A stretch of DNA of 25,574 nt from a virus. Below the pieces are notes generated by a model that had not been told where the DNA came from, made no database searches, and saw only the letters and a list, made by a program, of their open reading frames with translations. Below, in pieces: positions 8,690 to 15,978 of this stretch (its first letter is position 1; each line of letters begins with the position of its first letter). Where the stretch lies: the IMG/VR virus record IMGVR_UViG_3300030104_002524, positions 1 to 25,574 of that record, one strand, 5' to 3'. A program made the translations under genes and the position numbers.

Positions 8690-8864
8690 TAACGGATATA
8701 CAAATAAAGAAATGCTCCATCTTATTAGAGTGGAGGTACAAGATTTGCATAAAAGAATAGATTATTTACACGAAAAAATAAATAAAACTCCATCAAGACA
8801 AGAGATTATTGGGTGGTTAGTAGCAATATCTTCTACTGCTGCACTCTTAAATACTTTAATGTGA
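8679..8864 (+). CDS. Coiled-coil protein with C-terminal membrane segment (holin/XhlA-like)
   Basis: I place the start at the second Met (8679, MSNNNGYTNKEM), which overlaps the upstream gene by 11 nt, rather than at 8649. The 61-residue product has a heptad-rich helix (LHLIRVEVQDLHKRIDYLHEKI) followed by a hydrophobic C-terminal segment (IIGWLVAISSTAALLNTLM). A helix plus one C-terminal membrane span is the layout of XhlA-type haemolysin/holin accessory proteins. The family assignment is by architecture only. Confidence 0.5.
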   Translation: MSNNNGYTNKEMLHLIRVEVQDLHKRIDYLHEKINKTPSRQEIIGWLVAISSTAALLNTLM

Positions 8865-8879
8865 TTTAAAATAGATTAT

Positions 8880-9092
8880 ATGAAAGCTCAAGTTAATCTC
8901 GGACAAATATTACAAGGTGGTTTAGCTGCTTTAGTTGGTTGGTTATTCAAAACAGTTAATGATTTACAGCAAGAAGTAGCAACATTAAAGGCACAAGTTG
9001 CTGCGTACCAAGATAGTATTGGTGGATTTAACCAGAACCTAATAATCATAGAAGAAGTTATTAGAGAAATTTTATTTAAGGTAGGTGGCTAA
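8880..9092 (+). CDS. Small protein with N-terminal membrane segment and coiled coil
   Basis: The 70-residue product has a hydrophobic segment (LQGGLAALVGWLFKTV, residues 11-26) followed by a heptad pattern (LQQEVATLKAQVAAYQ) and a hydrophobic C-terminal helix. The stop overlaps the start of a 12-codon ORF as TAATG. It is the mirror topology of the preceding gene and could be its partner in the membrane. A spanin- or holin-related role is possible but unproven. Confidence 0.5.
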   Translation: MKAQVNLGQILQGGLAALVGWLFKTVNDLQQEVATLKAQVAAYQDSIGGFNQNLIIIEEVIREILFKVGG

Positions 9093-9130
9093 TGGATTGC
9101 TGTGGCAGTTGCAACTGTGGTGGTAGATGA
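9092..9130 (+). CDS. Cys-rich 12-residue micro-ORF
   Basis: The ORF reads MDCCGSCNCGGR. It starts at a TAATG overlap with the upstream gene and ends at an ATGA overlap with the nuclease gene, filling the gap between them exactly. Four Cys of twelve residues (C3, C4, C7, C9) resemble a metallothionein-like metal-binding peptide. It could instead serve only to hand ribosomes on to the nuclease gene. The double overlap supports translation; function is unknown. Confidence 0.45.
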   Translation: MDCCGSCNCGGR

Positions 9131-9474
9131 AGTTTTACTACGGAGTAGAAATACTTAGAGTAGTTGATGGAGATACAGTAGATGTCAGAATTGATTTGGG
9201 TTTTGATGTGTGGCATAAATGTCGTGTACGACTTATGGGTATCAATGCTCCTGAATCACGAACAAGAGATAAAGAGGAGAAGGTCAGAGGGTTGGCTGCT
9301 AAGGAATGGTTATCTAAAGAGTTCTATGATGCAGTAGACCCTATAGAATTACAATCACACGGCAAAGGTAAGTTTGGAAGAATACTTGGTGAGTTCTTTA
9401 TTAATGGTAAAAACATAAATCAATTAATGGTAGATAATGGACACGCTGTGGAATACTTCGGTGGAAAAAGGTAA
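9127..9474 (+). CDS. Thermonuclease (SNase)-like endonuclease
   Basis: The 115-residue protein is a compact staphylococcal-nuclease-like OB fold. VVDGDTVDVRID (residues 12-23) holds the metal-binding Asp14 and Asp16. VRLMGINAPES gives Arg35 and Glu43, the positions of two catalytic residues in the model enzyme. KFGRILGEF supplies the second Arg (Arg85). NGHAVEYFGG at the end is the usual closing motif. There is no signal peptide, so it acts in the cytoplasm, where such enzymes cut DNA or RNA and may help degrade host nucleic acid. It is coupled to the preceding micro-ORF by ATGA. Confidence 0.85.
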   Translation: MKFYYGVEILRVVDGDTVDVRIDLGFDVWHKCRVRLMGINAPESRTRDKEEKVRGLAAKEWLSKEFYDAVDPIELQSHGKGKFGRILGEFFINGKNINQLMVDNGHAVEYFGGKR

Positions 9475-9478
9475 TGAG

Positions 9479-11635
9479 ATGCTCCACAGATTTAATAAAT
9501 TTTTTCGTTTATCAATAGTCCTATTATTATTATCACCAGTTCCAGTTTATGCAGAAGAAACTACAGTAACTGAGGGTTTTGATAACCAAGAACTTAACGA
9601 AGATATTACTTTCGTTTATGGTGGTAACGATACTGCTGTTTCTGCCGAAACTGATTGCGACAATAGCCAAGCTCCTGGAAGTATCAACATTGAGGATATG
9701 GATTGCCACGGAGGAAATCCATATTTTGGAAGTGATAGATACCAGTTGGGATTACGCAGTTCAACAGATGCACTTACTATTGCATTCCCTAATTCAGAAA
9801 CTAAACCAGTTACTGAAGTAGGTTTTATATCAATGGCTGTAGATGAAGCTAATACAGGAACTATATATTATGATGATTCAACTTCAGCAACATTTAATAT
9901 TGCAACTAATGATGGCAATAATCCTAATCAAGTTACCTTAGCTGCACCAACAGGAACAACTATTAATGAAATAATAATACTTGGAGCTTCAGATAACTTA
10001 GGTGATTGGTGGTTAATAGATAATATTTATTATAAATATACTGCACCAACTCCTACTACTACCACTACAAGTACAACAACTACTACGACTACAACAACTA
10101 CAACAACAACTACAATTCCACCACCACCTCCTGCTCCACCTGAACCACCTCCACCACCACCTCCACCTCCTGTAATTACAGTTATATTAGATGATGGAAC
10201 TGAAGCAGAATATGAGGAATACGAAGTTGAAGATGGTACAGTAGAACGAGATAACGAAAGAAGAAAGAATGAAGAGCTTTATGGTTGTTATATTACTGAT
10301 ATTGCTTTGGAACGTGGTGATTGCGATATACCTGAAGAAGTTATAGAAGATGATATTTATGAAGAAGAGATATATGAAGAAGAATACGAAGAAGAATACG
10401 AAGAAGGAGAAGAGCTTCTTGATGATGTCACTGTGGTACTTGAAATGGCAGATGATGATGAACTTGAAGAACTTGAAGTCATTGAACTTACTGAAGAAGA
10501 GATACTTGCTCTTGAAAAGGAGATGGAGATTGAAGCTAAGGAACTTGAACTTCTTGAAGAGTCTGAAGAGATGTTGGAAGAACTTGGTTTATTACTTACC
10601 GAAGAAGAATATGAAGAACTTACTGAAGAAGAAATCTTTGAATTAGAAAAAGAACTAGAAGAATATGTAGAAGTAATCCTTGAGATTGAAGAATACATAG
10701 ATGATATAGAAGTATTTGAAACAGAAATAATTATTATTGAAGAAGATATAGACCTAATAGATATATTTATTGCTAATGATTTATTCCCACCTGACCCTGA
10801 AGATGTACTAAAAGATTTAGAATCTGTACAAGATGAACTAACAGAAGAAGAAGTTATAATTGTTGAAGAAATTATTGAAGAAATAATAAAGGAAGAAGAT
10901 GAAGTCTTTGAAATATTTGAAATCTTTGAAGAACCAGATGATGAAGAAGTACTTACTGAAGAGATGGTTGAGGAAGAAGTTGCAGAGCTAGAAGAAGTTA
11001 TAGAAGATATTATTGTTATTGATATACCTGAAGCTACTGAAGAAGAGATAGAAGATTTTACAGAAGAGGAGTTAGTTGAGTATGAAGAAGCTAAAGAAGA
11101 AGCAATACAAGAGTATGTACAAGAGCTTGAAACCGAAGAAGTCATAGAAGTTATAGAAGAAGTTAATGACATTGGTGTACAGAATTTATCTGAAGCAACA
11201 GAGGAAGTACAAGAGATAGTCCAGGCTGTAGTTGAAGAAGCTATTGAAGATATAGAAGAACTTACTGAAGAACAAGTTGAAGTTGTTGCTGAAGTATTAC
11301 AAGTAGAAGCAGAAGATGTTGAGATTATTGCTGAAGCTGTTAAGGATGATGAGATAGTAGCTGAAGCAGTAGAGGAATATGTTGAAAGAGCTGTAGAAAA
11401 TAAAGATGTAGAGAACTATACACTTGCTGATGTTGTTACAGAGGTACAGTATGAGGAGTTCTTAGAGAATCCAATAGAAACTTTTGTGGACTTTGATAAC
11501 TTAGAAGAAATAACTATTGCAAACATTGGTGATGATATGACATCAGACCAGAAAGAAAAAGCACAAGAGGTAGTAGTTCCTGTAATTTTGACTAGAATAG
11601 CTAGTATGGCTGCGTTTGTATTTAGGAGAAGTTAA
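9479..11635 (+). CDS. Secreted protein with Thr/Pro linker and very long Glu-rich domain
   Basis: I start at the second Met (9479), after AAAAAGG and directly before a signal peptide: basic MLHRFNKFFR, hydrophobic core LSIVLLLLS and cleavage site VYA/EE near residue 25. This gives 718 residues. Residues 26-188 form a beta-rich domain with two Cys and a closing WWLIDNIYYKYT, like a carbohydrate-binding or jelly-roll module. Residues 190-213 are nearly all Thr, then 213-231 nearly all Pro, a linker type frequent in actinobacterial surface proteins. Residues 232-700 are dominated by Glu, Ile, Val and Leu in alternating patterns (EEIIEEIIKEEDEVFEIFE), probably long acidic helices. The last residues are hydrophobic and basic (AFVFRRS). 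It lies between nuclease and holin and shares the TAATG overlap with the holin. Role unknown; export to the cell surface is likely. Confidence 0.65.
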   Translation: MLHRFNKFFRLSIVLLLLSPVPVYAEETTVTEGFDNQELNEDITFVYGGNDTAVSAETDCDNSQAPGSINIEDMDCHGGNPYFGSDRYQLGLRSSTDALTIAFPNSETKPVTEVGFISMAVDEANTGTIYYDDSTSATFNIATNDGNNPNQVTLAAPTGTTINEIIILGASDNLGDWWLIDNIYYKYTAPTPTTTTTSTTTTTTTTTTTTTTIPPPPPAPPEPPPPPPPPPVITVILDDGTEAEYEEYEVEDGTVERDNERRKNEELYGCYITDIALERGDCDIPEEVIEDDIYEEEIYEEEYEEEYEEGEELLDDVTVVLEMADDDELEELEVIELTEEEILALEKEMEIEAKELELLEESEEMLEELGLLLTEEEYEELTEEEIFELEKELEEYVEVILEIEEYIDDIEVFETEIIIIEEDIDLIDIFIANDLFPPDPEDVLKDLESVQDELTEEEVIIVEEIIEEIIKEEDEVFEIFEIFEEPDDEEVLTEEMVEEEVAELEEVIEDIIVIDIPEATEEEIEDFTEEELVEYEEAKEEAIQEYVQELETEEVIEVIEEVNDIGVQNLSEATEEVQEIVQAVVEEAIEDIEELTEEQVEVVAEVLQVEAEDVEIIAEAVKDDEIVAEAVEEYVERAVENKDVENYTLADVVTEVQYEEFLENPIETFVDFDNLEEITIANIGDDMTSDQKEKAQEVVVPVILTRIASMAAFVFRRS
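10036..10170 (+). repeat. Low-complexity Thr-run/Pro-run linker DNA
   Basis: The stretch is a run of ACN codons (acaacaact type) followed by CCN codons (ccaccacct type) coding for the Thr then Pro linker of the secreted protein. Such tracts vary in length by slippage. Confidence 0.8.
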
Positions 11636-11817
11636 TGTTTAAGAAGCTATGGTCTTGGTTTATTGAAGCGATTAAAGAAACTTTAAATCTTAGTTGGACC
11701 TTAGTAGGTTTAGTTATTGCTACGCTTACATTGACAGGTTCAGCTCAACAGGTTACAGGTCTTGCGACTTTAATTACATTAGTTATATGGCTACTTACCA
11801 TAGGATTTAGAAAGTAA
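11635..11817 (+). CDS. Holin-like two-span membrane protein (60 aa)
   Basis: A short amphipathic N-terminus (MFKKLWSWFIEAIKETLN) is followed by two hydrophobic segments, SWTLVGLVIATLTLTGSA (about 20-37) and VTGLATLITLVIWLLTIGF (about 40-58), ending in RK. Size and hairpin topology fit class II holins. It overlaps both neighbours by TAATG. A second holin candidate lies downstream at 12538, so one of the two may be an antiholin. Confidence 0.55.
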   Translation: MFKKLWSWFIEAIKETLNLSWTLVGLVIATLTLTGSAQQVTGLATLITLVIWLLTIGFRK

Positions 11818-11942
11818 TGTGGTTTGATACGCCTTTGTTAGATGACATTGATGATGAAATAAAATCATCTTGTTGTACAACAATAAAAAATAATCAAGGT
11901 ACTTATGTTACAATTTGTAACAGCAAGTACGGACACAGATAG
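11817..11942 (+). CDS. Small Cys-containing protein (41 aa)
   Basis: The ORF starts at a TAATG overlap with the holin-like gene and ends just inside the AGGAGA ribosome site of the next gene. It encodes an acidic N-terminus (MWFDTPLLDDIDDEIK) and a C-terminal part with CC and a third Cys (SSCCTTIKNNQGTYVTICNSKYGHR). The tight packing supports it as real. I recognise no family. Confidence 0.5.
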   Translation: MWFDTPLLDDIDDEIKSSCCTTIKNNQGTYVTICNSKYGHR

Positions 11943-11950
11943 GAGATACA

Positions 11951-12538
11951 ATGAAACTGCAAGTAGTAAGAACACAATTCGGTAAAGATGCAACTAATGG
12001 TTTGTTATTTATTGATGGTGTGTTTGAGTGTTATACATTAGAGGACCAGTACCAAGCAGTAAAAGTAATGCACGAAACTTGCATACCTGAAGGTACATAT
12101 GATATTAAGTTTAGAAAGACAGGTGGATTCCACGCTAAGTATTCAGCTAGATATAAGAATGCACATTATGGTATGTTACATTTACAAGATGTACCTGGCT
12201 TTACATATATCTTAATTCATACAGGTAATACAGATGAGCATACATCAGGTTGTCTAATCGTAGGAGAAACACAACAAGATTTAGATATAAACTTTAATGG
12301 TATGGTCGGAAGTTCAGCTGTAGCGTACAAGAAAATGTATGCGAAGGTGGCGAATCAATTACTACAAGGTAAGAAAGTTACCATAGAATATAGCAAGATA
12401 GACTTAGATGGTAAGGAATTAAGTAACACTGCTAGTCCAGATTTAATTAAACCAGACAGTGTTTATGAGAAACTCCAAGAGATAAGTGGGGAGATTCAAG
12501 TACTCTCTGCTAAACTTGATGGAAAGGACATAGTATAA
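11951..12538 (+). CDS. DUF5675-type protein, putative peptidoglycan-active lysin
   Basis: A strong ribosome site (TAGGAGA) precedes the start. Residues 1-125 follow the DUF5675 pattern: GLLFIDGVFECYTLED, a central IPEGTYDIKFRK, LHLQDVPGFTYILIHTGN and SGCLIVG. His90 and Cys101 in IHTGN...SGC resemble the His and Cys of YkuD-type L,D-transpeptidases, whose fold this family is thought to share. Residues 130-195 form a Lys-rich helical tail. Next to two holin candidates it is the best endolysin candidate of the window, as no classical amidase, lysozyme or peptidase is seen. The enzymatic role is inference. It overlaps the next gene by TAATG. Confidence 0.6.
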   Translation: MKLQVVRTQFGKDATNGLLFIDGVFECYTLEDQYQAVKVMHETCIPEGTYDIKFRKTGGFHAKYSARYKNAHYGMLHLQDVPGFTYILIHTGNTDEHTSGCLIVGETQQDLDINFNGMVGSSAVAYKKMYAKVANQLLQGKKVTIEYSKIDLDGKELSNTASPDLIKPDSVYEKLQEISGEIQVLSAKLDGKDIV

Positions 12539-12819
12539 TGTTTGAGAAACTAAAAAGAGCAAGAAACCAAGATGGTACATTTAAGAAAGATGTTTGGTGG
12601 ACACCTTGGTCTGATTCGTGGGAGTATACATTGAGTGAAGACCTCAAAGATATGCTTGAAAGAACTGCGTGGACCTTTATTGAAGCATTTATAGGTGCAT
12701 TAACAGTTGCTCCATTAGTTGGTGTAGAAGCTGAAACACTTCAGTTAGCTGCATTAGCTGGTGGTGGTGCTGCACTTGCAGTCATCAAGACATACGCAAA
12801 GAAACAAATAACTAAGTAG
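12538..12819 (+). CDS. r1t-like holin
   Basis: The 93-residue protein has a charged N-terminus, then LERTAWTFIEAFIGALTVAPLVG (hydrophobic, residues 40-62) and LQLAALAGGGAALAVIKTYAKKQ (residues 69-90) with a basic end. The phrase ERTAWTFIEAFIGAL...AALAGGGAALAVIK matches holins of the phage r1t group, common in actinobacteriophages. It directly follows the lysin candidate and the two are translationally coupled, as expected of a lysis cassette. Confidence 0.75.
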   Translation: MFEKLKRARNQDGTFKKDVWWTPWSDSWEYTLSEDLKDMLERTAWTFIEAFIGALTVAPLVGVEAETLQLAALAGGGAALAVIKTYAKKQITK

Positions 12820-12836
12820 CAGATTTTGTCCTAGCT

Positions 12837-12866
12837 TATATGTATAATAGCCTTAACAGAAAGGCT
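12837..12866 (+). promoter_or_regulatory. Putative promoter and inverted repeat before the phosphoesterase gene
   Basis: TATAAT (12843-12848) is preceded by TATATG. Directly after it is the perfect inverted repeat AGCCTT-N6-AAGGCT (12849-12866), whose right arm includes the AAAGG ribosome site of the next gene. It may be an operator over the start site or a hairpin hiding the ribosome site. The -35 is unclear. Confidence 0.4.
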
Positions 12867-12870
12867 GCAT

Positions 12871-14028
12871 ATGACAGATGAACTAGGCAATAACTACTAT
12901 AAGTCTGGTTGGCAACCATCAATAGAGTTTGATGAGAACACTGGCAAAGGTGAGATAACCTATGTTGGTACTGACCCAGACTACAAGAATAAGTACGACT
13001 CAATCCTAAAAGGTTGGGGATTTGACCCCAAATATTACAGAATAGAAGGTACAGTTCGTGCTAGTTCTTGGAACACACAGCTTAAGGGTGGTGAAACAAC
13101 CACCTTTTTTGCATTTAAAGGGATAGTAAAGAGAAAGAATCCTGCATTAGATGAGTACTTTGATGAACTACTCTCATTGTTTAAACATAAACCTAAGTTA
13201 AAAGATAAAAAGTATGGTGGTGATACTGCCTTTATATGGACAATGGCTGACTGGCAGTTAGGTAAGGCTGACTATGGCGTTGAGAATACTATTAAACGCT
13301 ACGAGGAAGCTCTTATAGCAGGGGTAAATCAGATTAAGGCACTGCGTAAGGGTGGAACTAATATAGATGAGGTATATTTATTAGGATTAGGTGACCTCAC
13401 TGAGAATTGTGACCAGAGTTTCTACTCTAGTATGCCATTTAATATTGAATTGAATCTATCTCAGCAGTACAGACTAGCAAGACAGTTGATTATGAGAACA
13501 GTTGAAGCCTTCTTACCTGTTGTAGATAAGATAACTTTGTGTGGAATAGGTGGTAACCACGGAGAGATGACAAGAAGTGGTAAGGGTCAGGTATTATCAG
13601 ACAGATTAGACAACTCTGATATGCTGCATTTTGAAGTAGTAAAAGAAATACTTGCACAGAATCCTAGATATAAAAATGTTAAGGTCATATTACCTACAGA
13701 CTATCACCATCTATTAGAAATTAAAGGTAAAGCTGTGGCTATAACACACGGACATATGACTACAGGTGGTGCAGGTCCAGAGGGTAAGATAATAAAGTGG
13801 TGGCAAGGACAGATGTTTGGTTGGTTACCTAGTGGTGCAGCAGAGATATTAATTACTGGTCACTATCACCATCCTAGGGTGTTTAAACAAGGTAAGAGAA
13901 CCTGGTTCCAATGTCCAAGTATTGATTCAAGCAAAGACTTTACTGCTAGAACTGGTATGTGGAATGAACCAGGGGTTTTAACTCTTACAATATCTAAAGA
14001 TGGATGGGATAACTATAAAATAGTTTAA
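12871..14028 (+). CDS. Calcineurin-like metallophosphoesterase
   Basis: The 385-residue protein has the family motifs in order: D127-W-Q129 (the usual D-x-H with Gln for His), G174-D175-L-T-E, G228-N229-H230-G-E, T292-H293-G-H295 and G330-H331-Y-H333-H. These supply the two-metal site. An N-terminal extension of about 118 residues precedes the core. The family includes Mre11-like nucleases, phosphatases and 2',3'-cyclic phosphodiesterases; a DNA-processing role is usual in phages, but the substrate cannot be told here. It has its own promoter-like sequence, and it is the last rightward gene, ending 1 bp from the end of a leftward gene. Confidence 0.8.
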   Translation: MTDELGNNYYKSGWQPSIEFDENTGKGEITYVGTDPDYKNKYDSILKGWGFDPKYYRIEGTVRASSWNTQLKGGETTTFFAFKGIVKRKNPALDEYFDELLSLFKHKPKLKDKKYGGDTAFIWTMADWQLGKADYGVENTIKRYEEALIAGVNQIKALRKGGTNIDEVYLLGLGDLTENCDQSFYSSMPFNIELNLSQQYRLARQLIMRTVEAFLPVVDKITLCGIGGNHGEMTRSGKGQVLSDRLDNSDMLHFEVVKEILAQNPRYKNVKVILPTDYHHLLEIKGKAVAITHGHMTTGGAGPEGKIIKWWQGQMFGWLPSGAAEILITGHYHHPRVFKQGKRTWFQCPSIDSSKDFTARTGMWNEPGVLTLTISKDGWDNYKIV

Positions 14029-14029
14029 G

Positions 14030-14248
14030 TTATTCTTCTTCTTCTGAAGGTGTAACAACTAACTCTACATTAGCCATTATCCCTAGCAGTTGAACCTTCC
14101 CAGCTTTATTAATAATAGAATGTTCTTTAAAGATTGGATGACCACCTGATGTTTCACCATTAGGTAGTGCAATCTCTGGTGTCTTTCTATTTAATAGTTC
14201 CTTTAATAGAACTACTGGGTCTGCTTCATTGACTGATAAGTCACTCAT
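14030..14248 (-). CDS. Small acidic protein of unknown function (72 aa)
   Basis: AAGGAGAAACT lies before the start. The product has a helical first third (DPVVLLKELLNRKTPEI), a Gly-rich middle (NGETSGGHPIF) and a beta-like second half ending in EEEE. It is the last gene of the leftward block. Only 1 bp separates its stop from that of the convergent phosphoesterase, with no terminator visible between them, so read-through antisense RNA is likely. Confidence 0.55.
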   Translation of the reverse strand: MSDLSVNEADPVVLLKELLNRKTPEIALPNGETSGGHPIFKEHSIINKAGKVQLLGIMANVELVVTPSEEEE

Positions 14249-14257
14249 AGTTTCTCC

Positions 14258-14656
14258 TTATAATATTTTCTTTGCATATTGTTCATACAAATATCCTACC
14301 TCTTTTAATACTAGGTTGTTGTTTTTAAACTCAGTAGTTTGAGGCATCTCTCTTAGTTCCCAATTAAATGAATAGTTGTTAGCAATCAAATCATTTATAT
14401 TCCAGGTCAGTATCTTCTTTTGATACTCAGTTAAATAAATAAATTGTTTACCTAATCTCCTTGAAGCATTTAAGTTAGATATATATTTATCTCTCTCTAT
14501 TATCCAAGGGTTATAAGACCTATCTCTTGATTTGATTTCAATAATGTACATATCATTCTCGCAATCATAAGAAGAGAATTGGTCCTCTGCTTCTTTCAGC
14601 TCATCCATAAATGGGAACATAATATTTAATGTTCTAATAATATTTTCTTGTGTCAT
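14258..14656 (-). CDS. PD-(D/E)XK-like nuclease, possibly resolvase-like
   Basis: The 132-residue protein contains DCENDMYIIEIKSRDRSY, in which an upstream Asp (31 or 35) and Glu40-x-Lys42 form the PD-(D/E)XK signature. PWIIERDKYISNL follows and then QFIYLTEYQKKILTWNI, the core beta strands of the fold. Size and motif fit small phage nucleases that cut branched DNA or restrict; a role with the Rad52-like protein two genes upstream is plausible. Start overlaps the preceding stop as TAATG. The fold call is moderately firm, the substrate unknown. Confidence 0.6.
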   Translation of the reverse strand: MTQENIIRTLNIMFPFMDELKEAEDQFSSYDCENDMYIIEIKSRDRSYNPWIIERDKYISNLNASRRLGKQFIYLTEYQKKILTWNINDLIANNYSFNWELREMPQTTEFKNNNLVLKEVGYLYEQYAKKIL

Positions 14657-14958
14657 TAGAATATCTCATCTTGTAAATCTTGATACTTCTTCTGCTCATC
14701 TACCTTCCGTATCAGAGCGTGACAAGTAGTCCAAGTATATCCAACACCACTATCATTAACTAATTTAAATCGTTGTCCACAAAATAAATTACCCTCAGTA
14801 TCTGTGTAGTTTATGGTGTTGCTTTTACATAAACTAGGTGCTTTATGTTTCCTATCAGGTTCAGGTACAACATCAAAGTTATAGTCAGGAAATTTTTTCT
14901 TAATTCGCCTGACTAATTTCTTAATGTTTTTACTGTTACCTGCTTTTTCTAAAGCCAT
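14656..14958 (-). CDS. Unknown Lys-rich protein (100 aa)
   Basis: It has a basic helical N-terminus (KNIKKLVRRIKKKFPDYNF), a middle with three Cys (SLCKSN, LFCGQRF, TTCHALI) and an acidic C-terminus. GAATGG places its start inside the end of the upstream gene (10-nt overlap), with CCAGGAG before it. The pattern of Cys and His could bind zinc. I recognise no family. It is co-transcribed between the annealing protein and the nuclease, which hints at recombination or replication. Confidence 0.55.
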   Translation of the reverse strand: MALEKAGNSKNIKKLVRRIKKKFPDYNFDVVPEPDRKHKAPSLCKSNTINYTDTEGNLFCGQRFKLVNDSGVGYTWTTCHALIRKVDEQKKYQDLQDEIF

Positions 14959-15881
14959 TCTCCTGGTGCTTCTTTATCTGCATCAGGACTACTGATGTAC
15001 CAACCTCTACCACAACCATTGTTGTTCTTGAAGTTACTACAAGAGAAGTCAGGAATCCTACTCAAAGGACTATCCTTTGGAGCTTCAGCTTTCTTACTTC
15101 TATTATCCTCCATCCACATATCAGTAGCACAGTCAGGACAATAAGGAGTAGAACTTACTACTAATATATCTTCAGAAGGGTCATCACCCTCATCTTTAGC
15201 AGCATCCATTAGACTACCTACTTCATCTAAGAAAGTATTGATGTCCTCATCAGACCAGTCATTAACTTTCTTTGACATACCTTTGTCCATAAGGTTAGCC
15301 CAAGCCTTATCTTTGTATGTCTTTCTTAGGTCAGCATCAGGAATCATTACTTCCATTTGTTGATTGAGCACCTGTGATTGTGTCTTTTCTGTGACCATAT
15401 CACTAGCTATATCTTCCATCTTTTTTATTTCTTCTTGAGATAATTTAGCTGGTTGTTTCTTTTCTACTTTGATGTTATCACTAGCTTGTGCGTAGTGTTC
15501 CTCTTCAGTAGTACCACCAGTCCATAGCTCAAGCCCAATGCCTAATCTCATACAGCATCTCTTGATACCATCTGATACAGCTAACTTGAGTATCTCTGAT
15601 TCAGTTATGTTTCTTTTAAGTGCATTAGTATCTACATCACCAACCTCTTCAATGGTTTGTTCTGAATCTTTTATGTATAACTTACACTTTGCACCAACGA
15701 TAGAGTTGTCTTTATCTCTAACAATTTCATATGTGAAATCATATCCACCTGGTATCACATCAACCAAGCGTTGTGTGTATAGGTGGTGTGGTACATAATC
15801 TCCGAACTTACCTTTAGGTGCAGGTTTAACTACGCTCTTAGGAAAGTCTTTGATTAATTTTTTATGAGTTTCTTTGTTCAT
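14949..15881 (-). CDS. Rad52-like single-strand annealing protein with C-terminal zinc ribbon
   Basis: The 310-residue protein has residues 20-125 matching the Rad52/DdrA-type pattern: YVPHHLYTQRLVDVIPGGYDF, then IVGAKCKLYI, EEVGD and ESEILKLAVSDGIKRCCMRLGIGLELW, the conserved A.sDg.KRc...lG helix. Proteins of this kind coat single-stranded DNA and anneal complementary strands during phage recombination. Residues 130-240 are a Lys/Asp/Glu-rich linker. Residues 248-290 form a probable zinc ribbon (C248-x2-C251 ... C281 ... C290). A micro-ORF with a better ribosome site overlaps its start. Confidence 0.7.
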   Translation of the reverse strand: MNKETHKKLIKDFPKSVVKPAPKGKFGDYVPHHLYTQRLVDVIPGGYDFTYEIVRDKDNSIVGAKCKLYIKDSEQTIEEVGDVDTNALKRNITESEILKLAVSDGIKRCCMRLGIGLELWTGGTTEEEHYAQASDNIKVEKKQPAKLSQEEIKKMEDIASDMVTEKTQSQVLNQQMEVMIPDADLRKTYKDKAWANLMDKGMSKKVNDWSDEDINTFLDEVGSLMDAAKDEGDDPSEDILVVSSTPYCPDCATDMWMEDNRSKKAEAPKDSPLSRIPDFSCSNFKNNNGCGRGWYISSPDADKEAPGEWL

Positions 15882-15930
15882 AATTTTCCTCTACTATAAT
15901 AAAAAGAACAGTATGTTTTTCTTTATTCAT
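15862..15930 (-). CDS. Possible leader micro-ORF overlapping the annealing gene (22 aa)
   Basis: AGAAAGGAAACAAT gives a strong ribosome site before ATG at 15930. The product MNKEKHTVLFIIVEENYEQRNS begins almost like the next gene (MNKETHKK), which it overlaps by 20 nt. It may be a coupling leader, or the start of a decayed duplicate of the annealing gene. Confidence 0.3.
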   Translation of the reverse strand: MNKEKHTVLFIIVEENYEQRNS

Positions 15931-15953
15931 ATTGTTTCCTTTCTGAGATAGGA

Positions 15954-15977
15954 ATAGCCTCTAGCAATAGAGGCTAT
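15954..15977 (-). terminator. Perfect 10-bp hairpin right after the HTH gene
   Basis: ATAGCCTCTA-GCAA-TAGAGGCTAT is a perfect hairpin 1 nt after the stop of the HTH gene on the leftward transcript. No U-tract follows, so it would be a U-less terminator or an RNA-processing/stability stem. It also separates the regulator from the annealing gene. Confidence 0.5.
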
Positions 15978-15978
15978 C

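Noticed and set aside
9437-9478. Upstream start of the secreted protein
   Set aside because: It would put 14 residues before the signal peptide and overlap the nuclease gene; 9479 places the signal peptide at the N-terminus after AAAAAGG.
10357-11172. 271-codon Ser/Ile-rich ORF on the minus strand
   Set aside because: It is the antisense of GAA/GAT-rich codons of the Glu-rich protein (GAA read backwards gives TTC and TCT Ser codons); low complexity, no ribosome site.
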